Assembly: GCA_951799425.1 (NCBI GenBank)
Contig: OX637398.1
Span: 4,397,501-4,461,500 of the forward strand
Direction of reading: 5' to 3'
Origin: Ilex aquifolium
Lineage: Eukaryota; Streptophyta; Magnoliopsida; Aquifoliales; Aquifoliaceae
DNA: 64,000 nt
The notes below the pieces were generated by a model. It was not told where the DNA came from. It saw only the letters and a program-made list of their open reading frames with translations, and made no database searches. The position numbers were made by a program, and so were the translations under genes. Positions 13,214-26,100 of the stretch are shown here, piece by piece (the first letter of the stretch is position 1; every line of letters starts with the position of its first letter).

Positions 13214-13360
13214 ATGTGGTGGAAAAAAGTATTAGAGACAATTTTGTTGAATTTGATTGACATGTTGATGGCACAACTAATTAAATTTGATGGAATCGTT
13301 GCTAATGGAGATGAGGAATTGCATACTAGAATTCAGGCTATAGATTTGTTCTTGAAATCT
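13214..13360 (+). pseudogene. BAG-domain gene fragment captured by Helitron H1
   Basis: Translation gives LLNLIDMLMAQLIKFDGIV then ANGDEELHTRIQ. This resembles the BAG domain of plant BAG1-4 co-chaperones, where a segment like LIELLMNELIKLDAIVAEGD binds Hsp70. Only about 45 codons are recognisable. The ubiquitin-like domain and the rest of the BAG helix bundle are absent, so it is a captured exon fragment and not a working gene. The similarity is from memory and was not searched. Confidence 0.55.
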
Positions 13361-14670
13361 TTCATGATGAATTGTTTCCTTTTTCCATTCTTTTATGTGC
13401 TTTTCAAAAGTTAAATGTGTTATATTTCTTCTTCTTTGAGCCTTTTGTGAGTAGCAACATAAGTAACTTAGTTTAGTGATATTTAGTTGTATTCATTGCC
13501 TGATTGATCCTTTTGGGAACTTTACCCTATCTCAGCTGCACGTGGATTTATAGGAAATAAAACTCTTGAACAAAGAGAGCAAGTTTTGAAGGTTACATGT
13601 TGCATCTTGGTATCTTCGGTCTAGCTTAGGTGATCCTATTAGAGTTCAAATTCAACATAATATCACTTAGTGAGATTTTTTTCTATTGAAACACATCTTT
13701 TTGTTCTCGAGCAATTCATGAACCGTCCAAGTCAAATCTTCCTTGCCACTAAACACTAGCTTCTTCATTTTTTAATTATTGAAAACATCTTCCTACAACC
13801 TTTTAAGTTTGTCAGTTGCTTCCTTTTAATATTTTGGTTTTTTGTATTTTTTATGGTTAGATGAGCATGGTAAAAAACTAATAAACAGGACTATAATTGG
13901 TGATTGATTGTGAATTGGTGATAGATTTTCGTTATAACAGTATGATAGAAAGGGACTGTGCTGGTGGCAACAACTAGAGAGTGTCTATGATTTCGTGGGT
14001 AGTTTTGTGTTGATTTATTGTGTGGTTTCTTTTGTGATTCTATTTTTCTGTAAAAATGGTTTAGATGATTTTAAACTATACATTGGTTTTGATTGTTCAT
14101 TTGCTAATTTTTAGTTTGTTATGGAATTAGTTAATTTAATTGAGAGAGGAAAATGTAGGAAAGTTTCTTCTATTCTTATTTTCAGTTTATTTTTGTTCGG
14201 TTGAATTTGAATCTTTTTGTTTACCTGAAATTTGATGCTTGGACTAATGTTTAATTAATGGATTGAAGATGGTTTTATGGTAAAGCTAATTGTTGAGGGT
14301 TAATTCTGGGGTACTCACCACCAGTTGTTTGAAAAAAATTTAGATACAAATGTTTAAAATTGTTACTCCTTAGTTGATGCTCTGTTTTTTTGAATTTTGG
14401 GTGATTCAGGTATATATAAAAGTCTATAAGTTTTGTTTGTTCCTTAGAATTTGGCAGTCATGAGGACGATGGGGGCTTGACTTCATTTATTGGTGATTTC
14501 TTTTTCCCATTGTTGTGCAAATGTTCCCAAAAAATTGCCTCAGTAGCTCATCGGGCATGGCTTGGTCAGTTGCCAATGATTGACGGTGGGTGAAACAGAG
14601 GCATTCTTTGCATTTTTTTTACTTGATTTTTTTTCGTCCTACAGTGCTTTCAGGCACGGGTAATAACTAG

Positions 14671-16076
14671 TATATATACATTTTAACACACATAATTTTC
14701 CATCCACTTTTCCTCTCAATTTTGGAAGGATTGATTTTGGAGAGTTGAAAAGAAAGTTAATTCATCAACTTTTCCATTCTTCCTATTTTCCTTCCTTACC
14801 AAACATGATGTTTTATCTATCCTTCTAACTTTCCATCTTTCCAAATTTCATCGTACCAAACGAAACATAAGGATAATCTTGTTTTAGAAGTTTTAAATAG
14901 CTATCTTTTTCTCCCTTCACATTCTTAAGGATGCTACACCATTTTGCCATCATACAACTATTCTTGTGGGTTAATATAGTCCTGATGATCCAAAAAGAGC
15001 TTCCCCTCAAAACTAACATAACATGCACAAGCCTATATGCATCTAAAACCATACCAACAATACTTTATTCACTACGGTTCAATGACAGTATTAAAACCAT
15101 GTCTGAGAAGTCAAATGCTGCATCCTGAGATTTGATCACTAGCTTTGATGCTACATAGTAGGCCAGATGCTTCAAAGCAAGGAAAATACTAATGCAGCTG
15201 AATTGAAAATTTACGATTAACTAATCCGTTTCTTGATGAAATCAATCTGAATGTTCAACACTTTTTTATCTATCCTATTGTTTCTCTTCGCAATCACAAT
15301 GTTTGCCAATCCCACAGATTAAACATAACCGTTTCCAAATAATACTGTATTGCAGCATCTTGTACAGATTAATCATTGAGAAGTTCTGTGACTTCTGTCG
15401 TAATCTTATGAGTGAAAACACAGTACATGATGGATAGAATCTATAGTGAAGCACATAACCTAATATGCATTCTAAATGTACAGAGACACTGGCTTTGAGA
15501 CTTGCTGAAAATACATTAACTATGTATAACCTGAAATAAATCCTCTCTTTTTTTTCCTCTTTTTGGCAAGTAATATCAAATTATAAATGGAGGATGCGCA
15601 GACACATTCAACATAAGCAATCTAAAACATATATTATTGTATATGTGATATATGAGTGTGTGCATGTGATTGGACTTACACTTGCGCAATCTGATCACAA
15701 TGCGTCAGAGCTTTTGTTGAGCAAAGAGAGAGTGTCATTGGAATCGTCAAGGTTGACAAAGTCAGAGGTCTTCAAAGTTGCCTGGTCCTTTGAACAAGTG
15801 CTTGGGGACAGTGAAGTCCATAAGTCTTAAATCAATGTATGAGATTGTATCTGTAACTGACACCAGAGGGCTTTTAATAGAATTCAAAATCCAAACATAA
15901 TTGGAGCATCCAAAATCGTAGGGAATTATGGCTTCCAATGCCAAACCAAATGCCTAGTTTGATGCTGCTAAATGGACCAGTATGTATTGTGCCTCTGCAC
16001 AATGCAAGAATTTAAGCCAGTACAACTGATCAACAAAGAATATAGATTCTCCTTTGCCTCCATAAAGAATTTAAGA
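14671..16076. other. Intergenic region and PPR 3' flank, no gene seen
   Basis: Bases about 14690-14880 contain a CCATC/TTTCC-rich stretch with ACCAAACGAAACATAAGG, of the kind seen in plant MITEs, but I could not define paired ends. The rest is non-coding. Confidence 0.5.
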
Positions 16077-19000
16077 CTACCGTTCATGGTGATACTCATG
16101 TCCCTCATACAGACTAAAACCAGGCACTTTTCTTAGTTGTTTCCCATCCATGTTAGACCTCACTTTGTTTGCATCTGTCCACCTTCCGGCTGCTGCATAG
16201 ATGTTGTGAAGAATCACATAAGGTACTGAATTTTGTGGGTCCATTTCAAGAAGCAACCCACCAATTTCCTCCCCAAGTTCAACATTGCTGTGCATTAGAC
16301 AAGCACCTAATAATGATTCCAGCAGGCTTACATAAGGTTTATGGGGCAAACCCTTAACAATATTGTAAGCCTCATTTAAGTGACCTGTTCTACCAAGAAG
16401 GTCCACCATGCAGGCATAGTGCTCCATCCTTGGCATTATACCATGTTCTACCATAGAGTTGAAAATCATCTTGCTTTGCCCCACTAAACCAGCATGGCTG
16501 CAAGCCGATAAAAGACTCACATAAGTAATGTCATCAGGTTTCAAACCCAAAAGTCGCATCTGTGAGAGAAGAGCAATGGCAGCTTCACCATCACCTTGCA
16601 ACCCATACCCATTAATCATCACACTCCAAGAGACTGAATCCTTTTGAAACAAACCGTCAAAGAGCTTCCTTGCAAACGTTATGTTCCCACATCTTGCATA
16701 CAAATCAATAAGGGCATTGCTAATGGCAACATCTTTTTCAAAACCCTTGTGTATCACATGTGCCATTACACAATTTGCTAGATTCAAATTGTTTAGCTGA
16801 ACACAAGCTGATATTAAGCTCAGCATTGTTATAATATCAGGTTCCATTTCCCTTCGAAGTAATTCACAGAAGAAAGAAAATGCCTTTTCGGCATTTTTCG
16901 ATTGTACATGTGCAGACATAATAGCATTCCAAAGGGAAATATTTGGTTTCTCTCTGATTTGGAACAGTAAGTGACATGAATTCAGATTTCCAAATCTAGC
17001 ATACATTAATATAAGAGACGTAAGAAAAGGAGTTGTCACCATCCCTATCCTAACTGCATAAGCATGAATAGACTTACCTTGCAAATGGGTGTAACATACC
17101 CATAATAGGTTTAGCAGGGTAACGTGATTTGGTTTCTGATCCTCCTTTATCATCTGTCCAAACAAGTCAATAACCTCATTTCGTAAATTGTGAAGTCGAT
17201 AACCAGTTATCAGAGCATTCCAAGAAACCACAGTCTTATTAGGCATGTCATCGAATTGTAATCTCCCACCATCGAGTTCTCCACAATTTAGATACATGCT
17301 AATGAATGCATTAGTTAAAGTCGCATCAGAAGCAAGGCCTGCTTTGATAGCATAGCCATGAAGAGCCATACCTTGCACTAAATTTTTGATCTCACCATAA
17401 CAAGTGACAACACTTATCAAGGTAACCAAATCAAAGTCCATGCCGCCTTCTTGCATTTGGTGAACAAGGAAAACTGCCTCTTTTGCTTCTCCATTTCGAA
17501 CACATCCCGATATCAAACTATTCCATGAAACAACATTTCTTATAGCCATTTCATGGAACAACTTAAAAGAATAGGTCAGCTGATGACAATTACAGTAAAA
17601 TGCCAACAGTGCATTGGAGACATTGAGATTAGAATCAATCCCTTTCTTAAGACTGAATGCATGTGCAGATTTGCCCAGCAGAGTGGCTTCTAGTTCAGAG
17701 CAGGAAGAAAGAATACTAACAACGGAGATTGCATCTGGATCAAATCCTGCACACAGCATTTCACGGAATGCAGATAAACTTGCATCCCAAACGTCATTCT
17801 GCACATATGCAGAAACCATGGAATTCCACGACAGGAGGTTTCTGTGGGGCATCTGGTCAAAAAGAAACTCGGCTGAGTTTAGATCTCCAAGCTTGGCATA
17901 CATTGATAAAAGGGCTGTGGCCACGGAAAGTTGATTCTCAAACCCATTTTTTATTACAAGAGCATGAAGGGACTCCCCCTGCCAAATGCTATCGGAGCTC
18001 TCACAAGAGGGGATGATAGAAACAAAACTAACCATATTAGGTTGTTTACTATCTCGGAGCATTTTCTGGAACAATTCAAAGGCATCATCAAATTTCTGGT
18101 TCCTTGTGTATGCAGAGATCATGGCATTCCATATGGTGGCACTTTTTTGGGGTAAGCAATCAAACAAGTTTATAGCCAAAGATAAATCTCCACCACCGGC
18201 ATACATTGAAATCAAAGCAGGTGTCAAAGTTTCATTTGTAATGTAACCTGACTTGGAAGCAAACCCATGAAGAGACTTACCAATATCAATATTTTCCAAA
18301 CGGGAGCATACGGGAATTACACTGGCCAAAGTGCTCACATTAGGGCTCAACCCCATCTCACAAATTTCCCGAAAGACCTCGAAAACCTCTTGATAAAGTC
18401 CATCCAAAGAATACCCAGAAATCAACGCATTCCAAGGAACCAAGTCCGGTTGAGCTATTCTATCAAGCAACAAACGCGCAGTCCTCAGTTGACCATTTTT
18501 CGCATACAAATCAACAAGAGCTGTCTGTACAACGAGATTATCTCCAAACCCAGTTCTCAAAACAAGACAATGTATCTCTTTACCAACAACAAAAGCACCC
18601 AAAGCCGAACACGCCTTGATCACAAAAGGAAAGGTATAGTTATCAGAAGCGCAACCCAAAATTCGACATGTTTGATAGATGTCTAGGACATCTGCAAATA
18701 ACCCATAGTCGCATAAGCACTTAACCATTAAATTCTGTAATGATACACTAGGTTTTTCAACTGTTTTGAAAGTTGAGAGAGCTAATTCTGGAGAATCCAG
18801 ATGAAAGCACTTTTTGAGAAATTCTTCGATTAGAAATTCGTGTGTGATTAGGCCATGCACAATGAAGAGAGACTTTAGAGGAATCAAGTCCTCAACTTTC
18901 CAGCAGAGAGACACCAGATGGAGAAAGTGGGTGTTATTTGGACTGTCTAAATTGTAGATTGAATGGTTCCTTGTGAAGACTTGATTCATGAAGATTGGCT

Positions 19001-19115
19001 GTAGATTCCGAAGAGAGGGAATAGAGAACAAACGCCATGGACGATTCGTAAACAAGTGTTTGAGGACCATTGATGACTTACATTCTGATTTTTTGGCTTC
19101 CCGCCAAGTTATCAT
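16077..19115 (-). CDS. PLS-class pentatricopeptide repeat protein (E subgroup)
   Basis: Intronless, 1,012 aa if it starts at 19115. An ATG at 19070 (residue 16) begins MVLKHLFTNRPWRLFSIPSL, an Arg/Ser-rich, acid-free N-terminus typical of a mitochondrial (or plastid) presequence, and may be the true start. From about residue 120 a long array of 31-36-aa repeats follows, with landmarks such as LVPWNALISGY, ATIWNAMISAYTRN, LLSWNSMVSAYVQN, VVSWNALITGY and VSWSVMINGYGLQGDGEAA. It ends with an E-type extension (LLGACLMHSNVELGEEIGGL, then VPGFSLYEG). There is no DYW domain after it. Such proteins bind organellar RNA, most often as C-to-U editing site specifiers. The target cannot be read from the sequence. 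Rather long for the class, with no frame defect. The same strand carries ZEP 1.0 kb upstream. Confidence 0.93.
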   Translation of the reverse strand: MITWREAKKSECKSSMVLKHLFTNRPWRLFSIPSLRNLQPIFMNQVFTRNHSIYNLDSPNNTHFLHLVSLCWKVEDLIPLKSLFIVHGLITHEFLIEEFLKKCFHLDSPELALSTFKTVEKPSVSLQNLMVKCLCDYGLFADVLDIYQTCRILGCASDNYTFPFVIKACSALGAFVVGKEIHCLVLRTGFGDNLVVQTALVDLYAKNGQLRTARLLLDRIAQPDLVPWNALISGYSLDGLYQEVFEVFREICEMGLSPNVSTLASVIPVCSRLENIDIGKSLHGFASKSGYITNETLTPALISMYAGGGDLSLAINLFDCLPQKSATIWNAMISAYTRNQKFDDAFELFQKMLRDSKQPNMVSFVSIIPSCESSDSIWQGESLHALVIKNGFENQLSVATALLSMYAKLGDLNSAEFLFDQMPHRNLLSWNSMVSAYVQNDVWDASLSAFREMLCAGFDPDAISVVSILSSCSELEATLLGKSAHAFSLKKGIDSNLNVSNALLAFYCNCHQLTYSFKLFHEMAIRNVVSWNSLISGCVRNGEAKEAVFLVHQMQEGGMDFDLVTLISVVTCYGEIKNLVQGMALHGYAIKAGLASDATLTNAFISMYLNCGELDGGRLQFDDMPNKTVVSWNALITGYRLHNLRNEVIDLFGQMIKEDQKPNHVTLLNLLWVCYTHLQGKSIHAYAVRIGMVTTPFLTSLILMYARFGNLNSCHLLFQIREKPNISLWNAIMSAHVQSKNAEKAFSFFCELLRREMEPDIITMLSLISACVQLNNLNLANCVMAHVIHKGFEKDVAISNALIDLYARCGNITFARKLFDGLFQKDSVSWSVMINGYGLQGDGEAAIALLSQMRLLGLKPDDITYVSLLSACSHAGLVGQSKMIFNSMVEHGIMPRMEHYACMVDLLGRTGHLNEAYNIVKGLPHKPYVSLLESLLGACLMHSNVELGEEIGGLLLEMDPQNSVPYVILHNIYAAAGRWTDANKVRSNMDGKQLRKVPGFSLYEGHEYHHER

Positions 19116-19218
19116 ATATGAGAAAGTACATCCAGAGTTTTACGCAGTTCAATTCGTCCAGTTCTTACTTGATCTAACTACAGAATGTGATTGGCAGCAT
19201 CTCCGCCAGAAGAGAAAG

Positions 19219-19300
19219 GAGATAATCGGTGTTCATTTCGCAAAAAGCTGGTTAACGCGGAGACAATCAGTGTTCATTTCGCAAAAAGCTGGTTAACGCA
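19219..19300. repeat. 41-bp direct tandem duplication upstream of the PPR gene
   Basis: Two adjacent 41-bp units that differ at three positions contain TGTTCATTTCGCAAAAAGCT. They begin about 100 bases upstream of the PPR ATG, in its probable promoter or leader. Confidence 0.9.
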
Positions 19301-20128
19301 GCCAGCATCTCTCTCTCTAGGAGTTAAAATAAAATATTATGAAAATATTTATTTAAAATAAAACAAAATGAATTTATTTTCTTATAACCATTAATTTATC
19401 CAGGCATTGCCAATTTGAACCACTTAATTTACGATGCATTTTAGAGTTCACTCCAATTCGAGTTATCATATCAATTAAATAAAATGAAATTGTTTTTTCG
19501 AAAATAAAATAAAATGAAATTATTACTCATATAGAAGTTATATTATTAATTTAATTATTTATTCATAGCTTATATTTTAAGAAAACCCTATAGTTTTTTA
19601 TGAAAAATTACTAAGAAAATTATTGGAACGTTCGTCTTTTCTGACTAAAAAGTCACTATTAGTTTAGATAATTAGTCGAGATGCGTATAAGTTGACTCAA
19701 ATATCCTTATTGAACCAAAAAATAAAAATACTCGTGGGTCAAAAGATCGTGTAGAGATTTGTCAGATGAGGGTACATGTACTTTATGGCAGAAGCAAGGG
19801 TGCAATTCAAGGATGAACCTATGGTGAGTTTAGAAACTGAAAATTAATAAAGGTAATGGAAAAAATGAATAAGAACAAATATGGGCATCTCTTTCTTAAC
19901 AGTTATAATAGATATTTCACCGTTTGTCGAAAAGAGAAGTAATCACATTCCTTTGTTCCCAGCTGTAACAGATTGCTGGGTTCTAAGCTATGGTGTGATG
20001 TTGTAATTTGATCCTGAAATCCTACACATTGCGGGCAATGGGGAAGCTTTACAAGGCTCCTCTGCCCCCAGATAAATGCTGTACAATTTCTGTGTATCAT
20101 AATCGAAGGAGAACCTAGTGGAGGATTC
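19301..20128. other. Intergenic region between PPR and ZEP, no gene seen
   Basis: AT-rich in the half nearer the PPR gene. The part nearest 20128 is probably the ZEP 3' UTR. Confidence 0.6.
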
Positions 20129-23100
20129 TCAGACTGGCTGGAGCAATTGACCCTCTTCTTTCTTGGTTGCAATTTTTGGTGGGAACTTCATCGCCTTTAC
20201 CCGAAACACAGCCTGCATGGTCAGACATATGATAACGCTGCCATATCGAATAATTACCAAACCAGGTTTTCTATGCTTTGTTCATGCTGTGTTAGTGAAC
20301 TTATATAGTACACATTGATTGTTTTCCAGGAGGAGCCATTTTTTTAAGCACCTGGTGGTATGATAACATCCAAACACTACCCAGTATCAATCTGCAAGTA
20401 GTTCTAAATTAGAATGTTTTATGCTTAGATTGTTCTGTCAACGATGCATCTAACCCCTGTGTAGCATATATAACATTGTGTAGCATACAGGCTGTAACTG
20501 ATCCATAGGATCCATGCAATATGGGAAAGAAATCATCGTCTCACCTTTTTATCAGAACCAAACTCAATAACATCTGATGGACGGAAACGAGAAGGCAAAT
20601 TAGGAGGCACCCGATAACGCCTCTCTTCATTACTGCAGAAGTAAATAAAGCGAAAACTTCAAGAATGCCCTGTCCAGAATAGATAAGGGACACACATACA
20701 TACATATCTACATATATATTTGTATCTGTATATATACGTGTATATATAGTTCTGCCTCACTTACTCGGTGATCCAGGTACCATGTTCACTCCGCAAATCA
20801 GTAAGGAAAAATGCACCATCCTTGTAACTTATTTTAGCATGCATTTCAGAAACCTAAAACAAGGACCCTTTTCAGCATGAAAAGGAGAAACCAATGGAAC
20901 TACCAGCAATAAGGGAAACAAAAAAAATAAAACAACTGGCCAGATCACCTGGGGTGCTGGTATGACAATTGATACTCCAGGAAAATCTGTATGTGACATA
21001 CTCCTGCAATCAGAAAAAATAAGGTCATAGCTTTTATTGTGGCCATCATAGAACAACAAGTAACTAGGAACAAATAGGCGTACTAGATTCATTTAACCTT
21101 TGAACAAATTGCCTCAAGCCTCTGTATACAAAACAGATTCCAGGTACAAGTTCAACCTGTTTTCTTTTGTGAATAACTTATTATGACATAAACAATATCC
21201 ATTTGGTTTACCTTCTAAGGTCCACTCTAGATGAGATGAGGTTGTTTACAAAAAAAAAAAAAAGGCGGCCCAGTGCATAAGATTTTTTTCTTGATCTGGG
21301 GGAGAAGAGGGGACTTGGAAAGAGAGGGATAACCAATGAATCATGGTATTGGTCTGGCTCTTGCTACTTGAGATCTTTGAGAGCACAACACCATATCAAC
21401 TGTCTTGGAAAACAATGGATAACGAACAATTTTAATATTATGAAATCAAATGTAATGTAATGGTCACTAAATGACTCTAGTGCCCTTCATGAGGAAAATA
21501 TAAATGAATATATTGAAAGGCAAAGACCCAAAAACAATTGAGACAAGGTTTTGTTGATTTCTAATAGGTTGTATATAGAAAGACAAAGACAAACTCAAAA
21601 CTGAATGCATACCCAATTATGCAGGATTTTTTCTCATCCCTACTCAAGAAAATAGGTTCTAAACCAGAATCCACATTTCCAAATGGAGATAGAAACCACC
21701 TACAAGACAACCAACATGGAAATACAAAGATGAAGCACAAATGCATGAGAAAAAAGATGCTACAAATAAGATTCAAAGATTTGAGGCTTATTAATTTCAA
21801 CTCACTCTGCATTAAGAGCGCGCTCCAGAGCATCATCATCTTTGAACCATCTTTGTAATTGATCATTTGCCTTCAATGATTGATAATACATTAGCTCTTC
21901 AATGAAGTTCCAGATTTTTAATGTTAAATATTGCACAAAAGGGCCACATGTTAACTACTTCTAAGTCACACATGAAGTCTTTGTTTATTGAGTAACTTAC
22001 TTTATCAGAGAGTCTGCAAGACAGCGATCTCCCCTCAAGCTTTGAGCTGCAAAAAGCAATCATTTGTCATTCTGCCCGAACTAAATTTACCAGGTAAATC
22101 TCATTGACACAACTTTGTTAGCCTTTTCATTTCTCAAAATCTGAAAAAAAAAAAAACCTTCCTTTAACTTGATGAGTGGAACCTTCAAAATTAGAAGAAG
22201 TGCAATTCAAAAATGAAGTGTTCAGTATATCTTTGATGTCCATAGCTTGGCATTTAACCAACTCGTCTAAAAGGTGTGGTCATCTAAAAGTAGAACAAGA
22301 ATCTGCAAGAGGTCTCCATTATATTATAAAGTTTCAAGACATGGAAGAAATTGAATGCCTTAATTAGCTGTTCACAAAAATATTATTATTCAAGCAATAT
22401 TTGAATGTAGACCGGAGAACGGGTAAAAAATAGCATCAGTAGTCATGCATAGAAATAAGACTTTTGGAAAATCACAATCAATTAGGTTCTAACTTGGTGA
22501 TATCTATTCATCATAATTACCACTCAGAAAAAAAAAACTTTAAGACATGAATCTTATAAGAAATATGGAAGGAAAATCACCATTAAATCTTGCAAGCAGA
22601 TAACAAGAAATTGGTGGAAAAGCAGATTGTAACTGACCCATTGCCACCTAGGACCCAGCTTAGCATTAAAGGCATTCCAATATCAATAAAAACTCTCCCA
22701 CCAACTCTTCCTGGATGAGGTATCCTAAACTTCATCAAAAACTGCAAAACAGATTATAGGCTTTTATGAAATTCATTCAGAATTCCTGAGGATTGTGTTT
22801 GCTTAGATTAATTCAATATCCATGTGATTGTCATAGATTCTTACCGATAGTGGACCAAGTCCTACACCTAGATATGCCTTATAAGTTGAAGCCATAATTG
22901 CAGCCATTCTTGCCAGTCCATGAATAATTGCAACTCGTATTCTCCTAGCTCTCTCATAGCTGCATGAAGATAAATCAGAATAGTAAGTCACCTGAGAGAA
23001 ATAGAATAATTGAATCCGCTCATATATAATGTATGGAAACAGCACGTTACCAAAGTCCTAAACTAGATTTCTATGAGTGGGAAGCCCCGTGTATTTTGGT

Positions 23101-26100
23101 CCATACTAGGAACAACTTTCCAGAGACATATCCCATGCATGGTCTTATGGTTACAAATCATCAAATAATCCAGTACTTTACCTCTATAAAAAGAGTTTGT
23201 ATCTCACATCGAATGATTAGCACTACCCCATTGGTTTATATACTTAAAGAGGCTACTTCACTCATCGCCAATTAGTTTTAAGTTGGATACTCTAACATGG
23301 GATTAGAGCAAGTCAGTGGGCCAAGTCTCTTACTCATTTGAATTTTCCAGTATACATGGTTGTTTGTCTGTTTGTTAGCGCCAGGTCCGAGCTTGGGTCC
23401 CACATGTGTCCCACATGAGGGAAGATGTAAAAGAGCTTGTATCGAATGATTAGGGCCACTCTAGGTAGGGGAATTTGGATGAAAAAGGATACACAGACGC
23501 CGACTGGGCAGGTAGTGTAACTGATAGAAGATCAACAACAGGATTTTGTACTCTAGTTGGGGGCAACCTTGTCACTTGGAGAAGCAAAAAATAGAATGTG
23601 GTAGCTAGATCTAGCGCTAAGGCTGAATATAGAGCAATGGCAGCAACTACAAGCGAACTAGTTTGGTTAAAATCTCTTCTTCATGATATGGGTTTTCAAG
23701 CATCTCTTCCAATGAATATGTTCTGTGATAACCAAGCAGCAATACATATAGCTTCCAATCTAGTTTTTCATGAAATGACAAAACACATTGAAGTTGATTG
23801 TCACTTCGTTCGAGAAAAAGTTCTAGGGAAGATTATTCATACTCCGTATGTTAGGAGTGAAGACCAACTTGCAGATATATTTACAAAAGCAATGATGGCT
23901 CCGTCCCGTTTTCATGAGATCATGTCCAAGTTGGGTTCGATTGACATCTACGCCCCCAACTTGAGGGAGAATGTTGACAGAGAAGATGTCGGCATTATAT
24001 AATCCCGGCGCAATCTATATACCTTTCCTAATTAGCCTGTACCATTGCTAAATTAGCTCCATTTTATTGATTGATGATTGACTGTAATTAAGGTTCCATC
24101 CATAATTGGTCTATATACCAACTGTATATATGTCTGGTGAATATAGAGAGATCCATAAGAAAGAAATAAGAAAAGGGCAGCCGGATAGTGGACGTAGACA
24201 GAATTCTGCCGAACCACTCTAAATATTGTGCTTCCTCCTTGTGTGTGATTGTGTTCTCTCATTTTTACAGTTTAAATACTTGAGGAGCTACTCTACTAAT
24301 TGCCAATTGGTTTTTAGTTGGATGTTCTAACAACCTCCATATGCATCACGTGCTAGCGAAATTTCAAGTAGACTATTATTTCTTTAATTTGGTTTCAGTT
24401 CTAAGCTTCTTTAATTCCTTCATGGCTACATATGTTCAACATAAAAAGTCACGTTTCTCTTTAATAATTTGACCAGCTCACTATATGTTACCTCTTCAGA
24501 GAAGACACAATATCAATAGGTTTTCCTGTTTCAATGCTTTGCTTCCAAGATTTGTCAAGCTCGAGTGCTAGTTGATAGCCATCCTGTAAATGAATAACAA
24601 AGTGCAACAAAGGTTATATTTCTATTGTGAATCAGTTTTTGTCATGTACTTGGACTGTCTTTCATCAGCATTCTAATATCTATTGATAGGTGTTAGTTCT
24701 TGGAAAGAACAATAAATTCAAACCAAGAAAAAGTATTGATGAAAGACATTGTTTAATGGGTTTGGATGATCAGTATTATAATAATGCAAAACTTACTTGC
24801 ATATATATGCAATGAACAGAAAATACAGTGCATATTGCATCACAATATCTCAGTGATGCACAAACCCAAACATGATATTTACCTAGCATTGATTCTTTCA
24901 CCCTCACAGGATGGCATGGTATTGAACAAAACAAAGCAAGTCGTACCTCAATGGCCATACATCCTCCCTGACCCAAATTTGGCTGCATAGCGTGGATTGA
25001 GTCCCCAAGCAAGGTTACACGACCCTTTCCCCAATCGAAGGATGGTTCGCGGTCATATATGTCACGTCGCAGAATTGCGTCTTCATCCGTGGCAACTAAC
25101 AGATCTATCACATTATCGCACCAACCCTCAAAAATTTTTAGCAACCTCTCTTTTTTACCTGGAAAAACATACCACATGTAGATTATTAAGAACAAACCAC
25201 CAACACATCATCCACATCATGTCCTGATTATCCGCAGTTACATTACAAGAAAAAAATGTCATGCTATGGGCCAAATCTTCTGTTAAACACATTGAGTGTT
25301 TAGCATCCCAGCAATCAAATGGATGATAATCATCACCCCCAGAACATACATATGTTACGAATATCCTTAGGGTTCAAACACTAATGAAAGAGACTACTTC
25401 CACTGAGTATGCTTTCACAACAGGACAGCTTCATGTAGTTGAAGGATTCACCCATAAAAGAAAAGATGAAAGCTTCTTTCTGTGGTCCACCATATAGATT
25501 AAAACACAATGTTATGCATAACTGGACTAACAATGGATAAAGTAGTACTTGTTTGTTTTTTCTTTCTACCCTTTTCTATATATCACTCACCACCTCTGCT
25601 GTATCATCAACACGCAGCTAAATACAGCACCTGCAATTGACTGTCTCATAAATACCTGTTTGCAATGTACTTTATGTCTACCCACATATGTTCATTTTCT
25701 ATTTTTCTACAGCTATGTTAATTCATTTGTATTTAGTATATTTATCTACATTATTAAATTAAAGAAATTTCAGAAATTCCTTGTGGGAAAATTATAAATA
25801 TATCTCCCTTAACTTCTATACTATATTAAGTCATTCTAAGACATGTTCATTTTGAATCTACATAAATGAAGGACATATACCACTGGGACCATCTACACCA
25901 CCAGGTGCTTCATTGTGAAATGCATACCACTGCATCTTTCCTGAACCCACATCTGATGAAACAAAGTATTGTTTGTGTCCCAAGAATACACGGTACCTTC
26001 AGCAGAGAAATTCACATATAAGACTTCTACACTGAAAAAATTAGCCTATAGAAGAAAGGCATAAATGAGGCTAAAAAAGTAAGCACGTTGAAATCTCACA

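Larger units (their letters stand above)
11606..14670 (+). mobile_element. Non-autonomous Helitron H1
   Basis: The 5' end is TCTATATAATAAAGTAGCTT, preceded by A. The 3' end has a short hairpin (GTGC-tttcag-GCAC, 14644-14657), then GGGTAATAACTAG followed by T. These are Helitron signatures: TC...CTAG, 3' hairpin, insertion between A and T. The same 5' and 3' ends recur in the 527-bp element at 33848-34374. No Rep/helicase is visible. The interior looks gene-derived: a 5'-UTR-like block with repeated CTCCGGCGACTT units (11950-12120), a CT microsatellite (12379-12419) and a BAG-domain fragment. Confidence 0.8.

Noticed and set aside
14690-14880. MITE with CCATCC/ACCAAACG ends
   Set aside because: The pattern is suggestive, but I could not find paired inverted ends or a target duplication.
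17614-18686. Several plus-strand ORFs of 86-139 aa opposite the PPR gene
   Set aside because: Antisense shadows of the PPR coding frame.
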